Counted from the stretch's first letter, positions 50,636-62,295 are shown. The stretch is DNA of 64,000 nt from Bryum argenteum (GCA_037043015.1 CM073327.1:10274727-10338726), one strand, 5' to 3'. The notes: generated by a model not told the origin, from the sequence alone. A program made the numbers and translations.

Positions 50636-51785
50636 GGAGCGACTAAGAGTAAATGGGTGAAATTATGATTTTTGATTGTCATTCTATAGCCATGCTTTGA
50701 CGGTTCATGGTCACATGTCACTACAAACAATCTTAACCCCTAAACGTCCCTAGTGTCGAAAAATGACATTTTGGTTGAAGGGCAGAAACTTTGAAGAGCC
50801 ATGACTGCTTCATCCAAACTCCGTTTTTGACGAAACCACTTGGGTTAGGTCACAAATCAAGTCTAGTTTATGTGGTAAAAATTGCAAACTCATAAAATAA
50901 AGTATGAATAAATGGCATGGATTTTAGTGAAGGCATCTTTTGTTTTTGGGTTTTCAAACATTTGGCATGTTTTACCATTGCAAGCCAATTATGTGAGATC
51001 TAAAATAGTTTTTCATGAATTTTTTTTCATAGGTTTGATATTTAGATGCATCCCAACAACTTTGTAGTTGGAATTTTGTTGATCTAGATAACTTTGGTAT
51101 TGGCTTTGCAATGATGTTTCTATGATGAAAAAAGTGAAAAAATGGATGATTTTTGAAGAGCTAGATCTCCTTCATCCACCGTTAGATTTTGACTTTATTT
51201 TTTGGGATGGATTCCAATTATAGTCTTTTTTAAGTGGTAGAAACCTTGACCCAATCGAGGATATATTAAAGAAAAGGCATGGATTTGAGTGCGAGGGGTC
51301 TAGTTTTGGACTATTTTTCCTTTGTAAAATGTTTGGCAGTTTTCACGACTACAAGGCTACTATTTGAGCCAAGATTTTTTTTTTGATGAATTTTTTTGGT
51401 ACAAGAGTGTCTTTGAGATGAAGATGAACAACTTTCTAGTTGTTGATTTTTTGATTGCAAATTTCATGTTGGTAGTATTTTCACTTCAAAGTGGAAATGA
51501 TGGTATTTTGTAGCCTGTTTTGCGCACTAATATGCTATGTTTTCGCAATCTATGAGGTCCCATGAGTCAAGTTTTGGTCCACATGATCTACTACAAGTCT
51601 ATTACAAGTTTGTACGGTTAAGATCTGAATAGCTTATCTTTATTTTCATCTATATCACTTTTTTTGAAAATGAGTTTTTGGCTAAAAATACCCCAAGGAC
51701 GTTTAGGGGTTAATATGTGATGTCACCACAAACTGTAAGATAATCACCAATAGTCATACTTTTAGTCATTTACTCTCAGTCACTG
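50636..51785. mobile_element. Fold-back MITE split by a TTAA element
   Basis: The left arm GACTAAGAGTAAATGGGTGA (50641) and the right arm TTAGTCATTTACTCTCAGTC (51762) are the ends of the family seen intact at 24274. The arms are separated by the element at 50733-51713, inserted in the loop. Confidence 0.7.
50733..51713. mobile_element. TTAA-ended element, 981 bp, perfect 17 bp ends
   Basis: It begins TTAACCCCTAAACGTCC and ends GGACGTTTAGGGGTTAA. It is inserted within a fold-back MITE; excision with one TTAA rejoins CAATC-TTAA-TATGTGATG in the MITE loop. It is non-coding and homologous to 42030-42955 and 48117-48785. Confidence 0.85.
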
Positions 51786-53700
51786 TAGACATCATGACCA
51801 CGCCTACAGTCAAAAATTGTTCTAGTGGTTTTCAACGGTGATGAGTATTGAGGGGTGCATTGATATATTTCTCATAAAATAAATTGTAAAGAGTATAGTA
51901 GTATAATCAAATTCTACATCAAAAATGAATTCAAGGAAACAAATCTACGTGAAACCCATGTTTAAGGAATATCACGAGTTTCCACACCTTAGTATGTGGC
52001 TGGTAAGCATTAATGAACCTCCTTCACTTCCTTGATGGGTCATTTTCTTGAAGTAGAAGCATCGATTATCCAGTTTCAGAAGACCTTGAAGAACTGAAAG
52101 AAATTAAGTGACAACTTCGTAAGTAAATTAAAAAGAAGTACTCGACTTGTGTGGTTCTAAGAGTAGGACAAGTAGAAATCCAAACATCATCCTCACAACA
52201 CTGACCGGACTGCCATGAAAAATTAGGGTTCCAGAGAACAATCCAAGCAACTTCTATGTGCCCATCAAGCATTGTGGCCTCAGTATTGAAATGACAATTC
52301 CAGCAACATTGGCTCATGGCCCTCACGAGTGTCTTGCTACCGGAGCTCCAGTCTGTGGTCATCTCCCTCGTAAGCTAAGCTACAACATGCGGCAGATTGT
52401 TCTGTTAAGTTACGGTTCCAGTCGAACAACAGTGTCTAGGGAGCCACGGAAACGGTTTGTGCAAGTTGACAGTGAGTCTGTGAGTCACCACCACGACTTC
52501 CAGCCCTTGTCTTGACTATCTCAAGTAACAAATTCACATTGAGAATGTGCAAAAAAGAAAGTGAAGTGATGAAACAAACAGAGAATACCAGATGTCGGAA
52601 CATATATAAAAGCAACGCACATGTGCGACACCAAAACATGCACACTTGTATCACCCTCCCGTCACACTTGTATCACCCTCTCTGCAAGGACGGGACAAGT
52701 AAATGCATTGCCCGCCATGATTTCGAAATGAACCAGCAACCCTCACAGGGAAGCAAGTGAAGGCGGATCGGCCTCCAAAAGTCTCAGATCGCAGAGTCGA
52801 GTGACAGAGGATGGAGGCAGCCGCCATTTTCTGCTGGCCGAGCGAGGCGTATACATGCGCGCTGGCTCTCAGCTTCTCGAGATCAACAAAACTGGCACCA
52901 TTTTCTCGACGATTTCCGACATCAACGATTGTCAAGACCGGGACAATGAGCTAGAGGAACTGACGAAGCTTGAGGAATTATTGATGCTTAAATGAATGAA
53001 GCACTCCGCAACGTCCAGGCCGGAACAATGAACCAAGAGCCTGATGAAGCATTCCGACAGATGACTACAGTATATATGCCGGCTGGGCAAGTTCTACGTT
53101 CATCTCTTGATAGTCTACGTTGCAGACGTCTTCATACCAAGCCTCAAAATGCATGCCCTCCTCTGCAGTTTGCTCCGCATCGTAACACAGATCAGTCTGC
53201 TCAAAAAGATAGCATGGCAGCAGATTGAAGCATTTCACATAGTTACGAAAAAGATAGAAGTTGAAAAGACATATGATGATGCCTTGAATGATATAGAATA
53301 TAGCTCCGATGTGAAACAATTTATGAGGATAGCCGCTAAACACCAGCACATGGCGTGTTGTGTCAATATGGTACAATCGTGGAGGACGGATATGCCTCCA
53401 GCAACTCGTTCGATCACCTACACTAGCCGATCAGAGCATGACCAGCTACTCGTGCTGGAGGGCCAAAATTCTTGACGGATTTTATGATGTTCCCCAACTG
53501 CCTGCATTGAAAGGAAGGGGAGAAGCTTTGCAGTATATAACTATACTACCCTATCTGAGCCTCCTCCGAAGCTTCCAGTCTTGGCGTTCTGGAGTGATGG
53601 AGGGAAGAGCCCCTCGCGCATTCAACTTCCAGGGCAGACAGACATGATAAAAATCACGCTTGCTGAAATAAGAAAGGTAATGAAGGTACTAGATTATTTG
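51786..53700. other. GUN1 downstream region, no gene recognised
   Basis: 52.0-53.6 kb has gene-like base composition and several 60-120 codon frames on both strands (52066-52362 minus, 52651-52935 minus, 53107-53475 plus), but no conserved motif or consistent splice chain. A ~20 bp direct repeat, CACACTTGTATCACCCTC, lies at 52640-52680. It could hold a non-coding or lineage-specific transcript. Confidence 0.4.
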
Positions 53701-56700
53701 CTATGTGCCCGAAGGTGCTAATTGAGGCTCTGGTTTCAAGGATAACGATCCAAGGTCAGGTAGTTGCCGGTTCCATTGTGAGTTTGATTTGACGATGGCG
53801 TCTTTGAGAGTGAGAAGCTTTGAAGTTCTCGGGTCGCCTAGCCATGCTCGGACGATGTGACCTGCGCACACTAGCCGCCCTTCGTTGTATCTGCCTACTT
53901 GAAAGGGTGCCTTGATCTCTTGCAATCGTAACTCCACTGCCCGTTTCACTGTGCTGAAGCCTGCCACTTTGCTGTGCTTTCCCCACCCTGTCAAAATGCT
54001 GCAAACAATCACGAGTAATAGATTAGCAACCGACCGATCCAACATTCGTACTTTCTGATATCGAATACAGACTGGAATGAGTTTCTCGTTCTTCACAACT
54101 AGCTGTTCGTGGTATTCAAAAACTTACTGAGCTACTTGTGTGAATAAATTAGTCTAACTACTGCCACTGAAACTACATTCTGTAGAAAGTTCCAAACTCT
54201 ATCCTAACCAGTGTCCATTAATATTAGTTTCTGTGCGATGATCATTGGACATCGGTTACCGTTCGATAGACGATGGACATTGGTTTTTGTTAATCAGGAA
54301 CTGGGAAAGTTGAAGAGAAGGGTCATTAGCAAATACCTGAGTACTCTGGGTAGGTCATGGCCTTCCCACACCAAGTCTCTGAGGTCGAGGAGCCAGACGT
54401 GCAGCATGGCTTGAGCGGCACCCACAGACATGAGGTGAAGGTCCAGGCAAAACTGCTGCTCGGACCGCCACCACGCATTCTCCCACACTTGCCGCCGCTT
54501 CGCTGCCACGACCACTTTCTGTGCTCCTTCTCTCTGTTCATACAAGTCGTAATACTATTGTCAGATTGAGACCTAGGGACTGCAGTTTAACGATTGTTGT
54601 CAATTCTGCAAATGAAACTAAATCCAGAAAAAATATGGTTTTGGAATTGATGTGGGTGATGTGAGTAAGCAAGTACCTGGCCGAAGTGCCAGAGCACGTC
54701 AGTGAGGGCGTTGTAAAAAGCAGCCCCAGTGGCGTAATCCATTCTCGCGATCTCATCAAACAGTCGGGAAGCGTCCACCCACACTTGGTCACGCATTCCC
54801 ATCAACAAGCCATGGGCAATCCCATACACCCAGCTGTCGAAGAACCGCATCTGCTCCAGCAGCACTGATGCCTCTTGAAGTGAGGCGCATCGACTGCAAG
54901 CGTTCAGAATGGCGGAGAATGTCACCACATTCGGCTTCAATCCGAACTGCTGCATCTCATGAAACACACTCACGGCCGCCAACACGTCGCTCGCACTTTC
55001 TTGCGCCCTGCGCGCAGGCACCATCTCCATACTACTCTTCTCACCACCAGGCCTGCCCTGGATAGCGGAAGAATTCGAAACCTTCAAAGTATCCGAGCTC
55101 TCGGCCTGGCCATTCCCGCCATTTCGACCATAAGCATCGATGAGGGAGTTGTATGTCACGATATTGGGCTGAATCCCAGCCTGCATCATCTCTTGGAGCA
55201 ACACCACCGCGTCTTCCACTAACCCGCACTTGCAGCACGAGTCAATGAGGGAGCTGTAGAGGACTACGTCGGGTTTTAGTCCGGCGCGCTTGAATTCAAC
55301 AAAGAAGTTCGTTGCTTCCTGGTGCATGCCTGCTTTCGAGAACGAGTCGATCAAGGCTGAGTATGTAAGCACATTCGGCACCAGATTCTCGGATTTCATC
55401 TTCTCGAACAGGCACGCGGCGTCCTTGTACTTCCCTTGCTTACCATAAGCGTCGATAAGGGCGTTGTAGGTCACGACATCGGCTTTAAGTCCGGCTCGTT
55501 CCATGTCCTTGCACGCAGTCAGAGCGTCTTCAAACCGGCCGAGTTTAGCGTAAATGTCGATGAGCGTGTTGTACGAGACGCGGTCAGGTCGAACGCCGGA
55601 CTCCTTCATGTCGTGGTAGAGTCCGATAGCTTCTTCGAAGCAGCCGAGTTTGCCATAACCATCGATCATGGTGCTGTAGGTTACAACATTTGGGTTGATT
55701 TTCTTGCCGCGCATGGAGGCCATGATGGAGGCCGCGAGCTCCATTTGGCCGCCCTTGCAAACCGCGTCGATGAGCGTGTTGTAAGTGAAGATGTCTTGCT
55801 CGATGCCTCGGCGTTGCATCTCCGCGAACACGCGCTGGGAGTCTTCCCAGAGAGAACCGCGACTGCAGACGGCGATAAGGGAGTTGAAGGTGATTCGGTC
55901 GGGCTCCACGCCTTCCTTCTGCATCTCCTCGAAGATGTCGAGCGCCTTCTTCAAGTCCACGCCACCCTTCCCGCACGCATCGATGATTGTGTTGTACGTG
56001 ATCAAATTCGGCTTGCACCCAGCTTTCTTCATGGCTTGGAAGACCTTCAGCGCTTCCCGGCACCGGCCGCTCCTACCGTAGGCGCTTACCATGGCGGAAT
56101 ACGCGTACACGTTGTTGCCGAACCCCGCTTTCTGTGCCCGGTTGAGCACATCGAGCGCTATCTCCACTTTGCCGAGACGACCGAGGGTGCTAATCATAAT
56201 ACTCGCGAGCTTGCTCCATTCGCTTCGGAGATGACCTTGTTGAATCATCCACTCGTAGCCTTGAAGCGCGCGCTCCCACTCGCCGCGGTTACCAAGCTCC
56301 CGCAAGAGATAAGGAAAATCCTCCATGCCGACCAACTGATGCGACCATTTTTCCAGCAACATCGCCGTGGACTTAAGCGAGTTCGTGGAGAGAATCTCCT
56401 GTGCCGCGAGATCGGCTTCGGGGCTGTGCTTGCCCATGTAGAGCTTCTGACGACCATGATGAAACTTGCTAACGAGCCGCGTCGAGCGACGCCCGCAGAA
56501 CTCAGCGTTAAGACCATTAGTCCCGGACGGCTGGGCTTGTTGTTGTTGGTGCGGTGGCTGATGACCCCATTTGGTGGTGGGCGTCACGGCCACGCGCTGC
56601 GCGGTCCAAGAGGGCGAATCTGCACCAGGGTTTGCCCCTTGCCGACTCGGACGCCATCGCCCACCACGACTCGAACTCGGTCCCTTGCCTAAACCAGAGC

Positions 56701-56779
56701 TTCCCGCTACCGCCCCTACACCCGCAGCTGCGCTCGCTGCCTTCGCCTCCGCGCTCAGAAACCCCGCCCCGCTCGCCAT
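53701..56779 (-). CDS. GUN1: GUN1-type PPR-SMR protein (plastid retrograde signalling), 3 exons
   Basis: GUN1 is a plastid PPR-SMR protein that links plastid protein homeostasis and tetrapyrrole state to nuclear gene expression. Exons are 56779-54677, 54533-54337 and 53998-53701 (GT-AG), giving 865 aa against 918 in Arabidopsis. Seen: an Ala/Gly/Ser-rich transit-like N-terminus; [17 protein letters not shown] before the repeats, as in GUN1; about a dozen P-type PPR repeats (~residues 200-620; YNTLIDAYGK-type helices); [29 protein letters not shown] at the first junction; and the SMR domain with CLDLHLM (LDLH) and [11 protein letters not shown] (TGxG type) across exons 2-3. A low-complexity insert between late repeats (near 55030-55125) is less conserved. 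It is intact and not ordinary PPR editing machinery. Short open frames antisense to exon 1 are shadows. Confidence 0.97.
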
Positions 56780-57628
56780 AGCTCACCCTCAAACTCTCAT
56801 CCCTAATCCCCCACAACCAAGAAAAATCTAGTACTCAACCTAGAAAACTAACAATTGAACTTCGTGAAGAATGAGGAGAATGATGCTTTTACAAGGGAGT
56901 GCGCCTCGGTGGCTTCCATAGGATGCCATGCTTGGATTCCAGGCCATCGTCGCGCCACAGCCCGCTTTGCCTTTGCCACAGCCTCGGTGTCGTCGTCGCC
57001 TTCATCGCCCCACACTCTTCCTCACCCTTGTCGTACTCCCCCTCATCCACACTTTATTCATCCACAACCATGCTTTACTCATCCATGGCCCAACTTTAAT
57101 CATCCGTATCATGAACGGGCAGTTTTCAGTGGGTGGGAGGGGCAGTTCGGACACTGCCCACGGGTGGGTTGGGCAGACCGGGTAGGTGACCGTGCAACAG
57201 AGGGGAATAAAGACGGGGATCCGATGACGAGGTGCTTGGGCCACGCTGGAACGGTGCTTTTCTTAGCCACTTTGCGGCGAAGATTCCTTTTTTAGATCAA
57301 ACTTGGGGGCTCTTCACATGAAGGTCTCCATTGGTCCACATCAGGGCTTTTATTTGTGGTGTCTTTGTTGGAGTGGCACTTTTTGATTGCTATTTTTCTT
57401 AGTCATCTGTGTGATTTTATCATTATGCAATTTGGTGCTGATTCTAATAGATATTTGCTGTTGAAAGTCTGCCACCTTCTGAGGCCACCATTTGTATGAC
57501 TGTAAATGATCTCGTGGTAAAGTTCTGAGTCTAGAAGCACTTACCATGATAAGGTCAGAATGGGAGTGAAGGAAGCTGCAGGAGTGGCAACCTGCGAGGT
57601 GGGCGACGGGGTGGTCAGTCGCTTGAAG
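56780..57628. other. GUN1 upstream region
   Basis: Probable promoter and leader of GUN1. The first ~450 bases are GC-rich and hold open frames on the plus strand (56855-57295) rich in Pro/His/Ser with no domain, not called. Confidence 0.5.
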
Positions 57629-57735
57629 GAGGTAGGTAGGTAGAAACTCCGGTCCCTTTCTAAGGGGCTGGCGTGAATGAAGTGTCCGTGAATGAAGTGT
57701 CCATTCGTAATGCTAACATCCCGATGGCCAAACAG
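57629..57735 (-). mobile_element. SINE-like retroposon 3' end, copy D
   Basis: A (GTAG)n tail followed by AAACTCCGGTCCCTTTCTAA and CATCCCGATGGCCA, the 3' end of the SINE family on the minus strand. It is strongly truncated and carries an internal 15 bp tandem duplication (GTGAATGAAGTGTCC). Confidence 0.65.
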
Positions 57736-57759
57736 ATACTACACTTGAAGGACTATTAG

Positions 57760-57839
57760 TTAACCCTTAAACATCAAGCCCCTCTGAAAATACACTGGAA
57801 AGCAAGTCCGAGGGGCATGCTCTGACATTTAAGGGTTAA
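57760..57839. mobile_element. 80 bp TTAA-ended micro-element
   Basis: The left end is TTAACCCTTAAACATCA. The right end, read in reverse, is TTAACCCTTAAATGTCA, and inner GCCCCTC/GAGGGGC words also pair. It is almost a pure hairpin and the smallest member of the TTAA group here. Confidence 0.75.
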
Positions 57840-58019
57840 AGCACGAAAACTTAAACTTTGTCAAGTAGCTTGCTACTTTGGTTGATGATTGTATTTCTCT
57901 GAGTCATTTAGTAGATTGATTCTATTTTTTTCTAAATGAAATAATAATATAATAAAGAAAGAAAGAGAGGGTCTATTCTTCTTCATGAAAATATAACAAG
58001 ATTTTTTATTTTATTTTTT

Positions 58020-58570
58020 TTAACCCCTAAATCTCGGGTAAGCGTTCGTAGCAGCTACCAAGGAGGATGCAGGAGGGGTAATGAGCCCCCTAATTTTTTG
58101 ATGTATAGACATTAAATGCCATGGAGTAGGCTTGTATGGGTAATTTGGGGTCGCAGACCTCAAATTTGAATTCAAAATTATCAAAAACGGCCTTGGGAGG
58201 TACCCACGGATTCTAGGGGGCCTCCTTGGTAGCTGCCACAAACCATTGCCCCTAAATCTCCTTGGTGTTTTTTGGGAGCTTGAAACCTCAAAACTGCGAT
58301 TCTCTACCTCTAAGCACTCGCGGGGGTGTGAACCAATTTCTTTCCCTTTTTTTAAGACTTCCAACCGTAAGATCTTGTACCTAAGAATATGCTTGATTTC
58401 TGTTTAAAGAATTGACCGTTGGATGTTTACCATTTGAGAGATCATAACATCCAAAGTTTGTCTCCCAAGTATTTTTAGGCATTGCGAAGATTGGTTTTGA
58501 AATTTTTGGAGGCTGCCCTTGTAAAATTGGTAAACTTTTTGACTTGAGTTACTTTGAAATTTGAGTAGTG
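58020..58570 (+). mobile_element. TTAA-family element, left part, interrupted
   Basis: It begins TTAACCCCTAAATCTC, is interrupted by a MITE at 58036-58250 and resumes with CTCCTTGGTG. The interior words CCGTAAGATCTTGTACCTAA and GAGAGATCATAACATCC match 20205 and 8215. The right terminus was not found; the end given is where recognisable homology to 14690-14770 stops. Confidence 0.55.
58036..58250. mobile_element. Mutator-like MITE, ~215 bp, with 10-12 bp target duplication
   Basis: The arms GTAGCAGCTACCAAGGAGG and, in reverse, GTGGCAGCTACCAAGGAGG bound the element. CCCCTAAATCTC stands immediately outside on both sides (58024-58035, 58249-58260), a target duplication in the 9-12 bp range typical of Mutator-like elements. 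No coding capacity. Confidence 0.75.
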
Positions 58571-59106
58571 TCGGACCTCGTTTTTTCGATTTTTGGCCAT
58601 TAAGTTCTAATGCGCATTAAGAATAAGTATAGTGTCTAGAATCCGACCTATGTATTTGTTAAGCCGTATATTATAAGGCAATTACGTTTTTACAAATAAG
58701 TGAATTAGTTAAAATCTAGTTTGTGTTAAGTAGGACAGATTTACCAATCCGTACTCTGTCCCCGTACGGCTAGGACGTGCTGTCAGAGGACGGATTAGGA
58801 GTTATGATCGTAGGTAAAGGACGGAGTGGCGAAGAATTTAATAATGGCGAGAAATCTAGAAGGCGACTCCGTACGGAGAGGACAATGATGGCGGCGGACC
58901 ATGTCATGATGGTCGGACTTAACTCCGGCTCCCTCGATATAAGGCAACCCGTCCGCCCTCGTCGTCACCTGCCTCCTCGTTTTCTGCGCCCTTTGTCGTC
59001 TTGCGCTCCTATCCTCCGTCTTTCCGCTTTCCGTCCTTAGCTCCGATCCGGCCCACTGGCCGATCTCAGCCCGGCGACTTTGTATTTCCTCGCGCACTTC
59101 TTTCCT
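58571..59106. other. Upstream region of the 639-aa ORF
   Basis: Composition shifts from AT-rich to balanced at ~58.7 kb. GGACGG and CCGTAC words recur here and downstream of the ORF (61.0-61.7 kb), suggesting that both flanks belong to one unit, though no long direct or inverted repeat was found by eye. Confidence 0.4.
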
Positions 59107-61026
59107 ATGGCAGGAACGGCGTCCACTTCCGCTCAAGAGCAAGAGGAGCTGAAGATCTCCATCAAGCTCGTGTCGCCGTGTATTCCGATCGAGGAGGATG
59201 AGAAGAAGTCCTTGACGGAAGACCTCGAGAGGATGGGGTTAGTCGGCCTGCTGGATACGCCCTGGGGTTTGCGCGACGCGGACATGGTGCGCGAGATCAA
59301 GGTCGGCGCGCCAAACCAGTTCGAGGGGACGGTTAGAGGGAAGCCGGCTTCCTGGACGGCCGACCACTGGAGAGCTGTTTACGGCCTGACCGTAAACAAC
59401 GGAGTAGGGTTGTGCGGCCGGAAACACAAGTGGGCGAAGAAGGCGTTCCACGGGGATCCGCACAAGAACAACGGCTACTCAATAGAAGATTGCAAGAATC
59501 CGAGGGAGCGCGCCGTCATCAAGTTCTTGGCGCCGATTATTCACGGGGAGAAGCCGCACCGCATCACCGTACGGCTGGCCAACACCGTCCTGGGGTCCTT
59601 GCGCGGCGAACGGGAGGCAGACTGGGGTATGATCATCCGCGACTTGGTCGCCCGGCTTGCGGAGAATGTAGGTAAAACCCGCCCTAGCCCTATTACTCCT
59701 TTTATCTATCACCTGTACAAGAAGGAGGAGGTGCTGACGGAGGAGGAGGAGTCAAACTATGAGATCGCGTTGTCGTCGCAAAACAACGGCGTGTTCGAGT
59801 CGGAGGAGAGTACGGATAGCAAGGCCGTGTACTCGGAGGAGGAGGAGGACGAGGTCGGATCAGACGACGAGGTCGGATCAGACGACGGGGACGTCCCACC
59901 GGACGCGCCAGAAGAGCCAGCTCCGGAGGCAACCCCACCGCGGACGAGTCCAGAGGTAATCATCCTTCCGTCCCTGTTCCCTCCCACGAACCCGACCGAG
60001 GCCGGAACTCAGACTGAGAGAGGGCAGCCTTCGAGGCCGGTGGATGAAGGGGAAGTTACGGCCGATTGGGAGAACCCCATGAATCCGAACGACCCCCGAA
60101 TCCCCCCACCTCTCAGTCCGTCCGCCAATCACCCGGATCCCATGAGGCGAGCATGGCACCACTTCACGGAAGCCAGGTGCCAGTACTTCTTCTACCAAGG
60201 ACTGCTGGCGAAGCTATGCCAAGAATTTGGAGTGAAGACGTTGCTGGAGGTCAAAAAGAAGTGGGAATCCAAGCCGGACAAGGAGCAGTTTCGACAAATG
60301 GAGAAGCAAGTGACCAAGCTTATCTTGGAGAATAGACGTCTTCGCGAGACGGTCAGAAGAAGGGAGGAAGAACTCCTGGTCGGAAGGCAGGCCGTAATCA
60401 CAGCAAACGAGCAGGTCGTAAAGCTCGTAGAAATCTGTGAGGTTCCGGCCGAGGTACTGCAGAAGGCGAACCTGTTCGATGCCGGAATCCTGGAATCAGA
60501 AGTATTCAAGGCGGAGACCTTCAAGAAGTTCCTCTTGGCGGCGAAGACGTACGCCACGAAGGTTGAGAAGAGCAACGCCGAGGTCAAGGTGCTGCTCGAC
60601 GCCGTCCGGGAGCAGATGAAGGAGGTAGTCATGCCGGCCTTCACTTCTACTCCGGCCAAGACCCCGCGGCCGGATACAGCGAGGACGGATGCTGGGCCCT
60701 CCAGTCCGACCGACACGAAGGGCAAGGCGAAGGTGAAGACGGAGACGGACGCACCCGCTCCAGCAGACTCTCCGGCCAAGAACACGCGCACCGCGAAGAG
60801 GAAGCTCACGGCCGAAGAATATGAGAAGTCTCCCGGGGCGCAGAAACTTTACGACATCGGCCTCGAGCACTCCGAAGAGGAAGAGTTGAAGAGCGGGGAC
60901 GAGACCAACTCCAGCGAGGACGAGTACGTGATAACGGATACGGGCAAGAGAGTGAAGGCAGGACGTATCGCAACAACGCCACTGAAGCGGCCGAAGCACA
61001 GAGTTAGTTCGCGAAGGAAGAGGTAG
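59107..61026 (+). CDS. Intact 639-aa GC-rich ORF, unknown, possibly element-derived
   Basis: A single exon with G/C-rich third codon positions, unlike its AT-rich surroundings. Start chosen at the ATG at 59107 (MAGTASTSAQ); the frame is open slightly further upstream without an ATG. Residues ~1-215 look globular (TADHWRAVYGLTVNNGVG, DWGMIIRDLVARLAEN, PSPITPFIYHLYKKEEVLT), with a distant feel of the plant transposon-associated or gag-like domains; I cannot name it firmly. Residues ~220-330 are acidic and Pro-rich and include a duplicated DDEVGSD. Residues ~390-520 are predicted coiled coil (KLILENRRLRETVRRREEEL). The C-terminus is Lys/Arg-rich, ending KRPKHRVSSRRKR, a likely nuclear signal. 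No zinc knuckle, protease, RT or DDE motif. It may be the gag-like product of an element or a lineage-specific nuclear protein. Confidence 0.6.
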   Translation: MAGTASTSAQEQEELKISIKLVSPCIPIEEDEKKSLTEDLERMGLVGLLDTPWGLRDADMVREIKVGAPNQFEGTVRGKPASWTADHWRAVYGLTVNNGVGLCGRKHKWAKKAFHGDPHKNNGYSIEDCKNPRERAVIKFLAPIIHGEKPHRITVRLANTVLGSLRGEREADWGMIIRDLVARLAENVGKTRPSPITPFIYHLYKKEEVLTEEEESNYEIALSSQNNGVFESEESTDSKAVYSEEEEDEVGSDDEVGSDDGDVPPDAPEEPAPEATPPRTSPEVIILPSLFPPTNPTEAGTQTERGQPSRPVDEGEVTADWENPMNPNDPRIPPPLSPSANHPDPMRRAWHHFTEARCQYFFYQGLLAKLCQEFGVKTLLEVKKKWESKPDKEQFRQMEKQVTKLILENRRLRETVRRREEELLVGRQAVITANEQVVKLVEICEVPAEVLQKANLFDAGILESEVFKAETFKKFLLAAKTYATKVEKSNAEVKVLLDAVREQMKEVVMPAFTSTPAKTPRPDTARTDAGPSSPTDTKGKAKVKTETDAPAPADSPAKNTRTAKRKLTAEEYEKSPGAQKLYDIGLEHSEEEELKSGDETNSSEDEYVITDTGKRVKAGRIATTPLKRPKHRVSSRRKR

Positions 61027-62090
61027 GACGTCTTAGAGGCCGGCAGTCACAGGACGGCCAGGGTTAGGAGGTCGGATTGGTATCCGTCCTAGGCCAGTAT
61101 AGTGTTTTCTTTTTGGGAATGCGTGCCGCTTTTTGAGGAGTAGGCCTGGTAGGCCGGCGCCGCAATCCAGTTAGGTATCTAAGTCGTTGACTTAGAAGTA
61201 CTTATAGGTGGGAGTTTTGGCCACCTAAACATTCCTTGCTTGAGTGTTAATCGAACCTTCTTATGCGCATATTCGGTGTGATCATTTCCCTGTCTCCTTT
61301 TCAGTTGAGTGCTTGGAAAGCCGGATCTACTTTGTGTGTTGTGAGTTGGGAGTTAGGAATCCGGATTCTTTGTTAGATCGTTTCTGTGGAGTTGAAGTCG
61401 GGTTGGGCGTATTCTTGAGTGCCTTGTGTCTTGAACGGGTCTAGGTGTCTGAGAGAGGGAAACTGCTGTGGTAAACACTTACGGTTTGGGAGGGTCTGGG
61501 AGTATAGTGTGTGAGGACGGATTCCAATCCGGCCTCCAGCCTGCCACAGACTTGGGTTCCTCTGTAGTCTCAGAGGACGGATCAAGCACAGTACGTGACC
61601 AGAATACGTGTAGACGTCTTCTAGCCGGATTCGGAGCTCTTGGAGTCTGTCATTATAGTAAGGGTAATAGGGTAACCAGGACGGCCTGCGTGACCTGCTA
61701 GTTCGGACGGATAGGACGGATTAGTTGTGAGGACGTAATGTGTGCCTTAGTGTGTGTGCGTGTGAGTAGAGTCTAAGTGTGGAAGTTTCCGCCACGGTAA
61801 ACATAAGGGAAAGAGTCTTTGTGCATCCCCTCTTGCAAAGGGATACCCTTGCCCTGCAAGGCTAAAACATAAGTTGGGACTAGAAACGTTTGTGGGTTTG
61901 GTTGTTTTAGCACTACTTGTCTTGGTCACTTCACAGAATCCCTGGAACGATACACGAGTCACCTGAACACGGGTTTTACACCAATAAACGTGTAAGGGAA
62001 GATAAAGTGAATACATGGCATCCGACAAGTAGGGATTTAGTAATGAACATGTTTCAAAAAACAAATTTTTAAAAAGTTACTTTTTTAAGC
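61027..62090. other. Downstream region of the 639-aa ORF
   Basis: 61.03-61.75 kb is GC-balanced with recurring GAGGACGGAT words and is probably 3' UTR or element body. It then grades into AT-rich DNA. No gene seen. Confidence 0.45.
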
Positions 62091-62295
62091 TGCCCCATCT
62101 CGGCTCGCAACCTAAGGATCGTCCTAGTAGACTCAAAAATTGGAATTTGACTTTGCAAATGTTACCACATACACTCTGCAGTATAAGGGGGACCCAATAA
62201 AACTCTTAGGCAAAAATATTACTTCTAACCCCTTCATCTAGGCTGCCCGGAATTGCAAAAACCCATTTCGGGCTTCAAGGAGAGTTAGGGGTTAA
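62090..62295 (-). mobile_element. TTAA-family end, inverted
   Basis: It ends AGTTAGGGGTTAA. Read in reverse it follows the order of the element at 62395 (TTAACCCCTAA, TTTTTGCCTAAGAGTTTTAT, GTGTATGTGGTAACATTTGC). The far terminus was not found. Confidence 0.6.

Noticed and set aside
55436-56692. 418-codon open frame on the plus strand
   Set aside because: It lies antisense inside GUN1 exon 1, whose PPR repeats give a periodic shadow frame; no independent motif or splice context.
56855-57295. 146-codon plus frame upstream of GUN1
   Set aside because: Pro/His-rich composition from CCAC/CATC repeats, no domain, and several overlapping open frames typical of GC-rich leader DNA.
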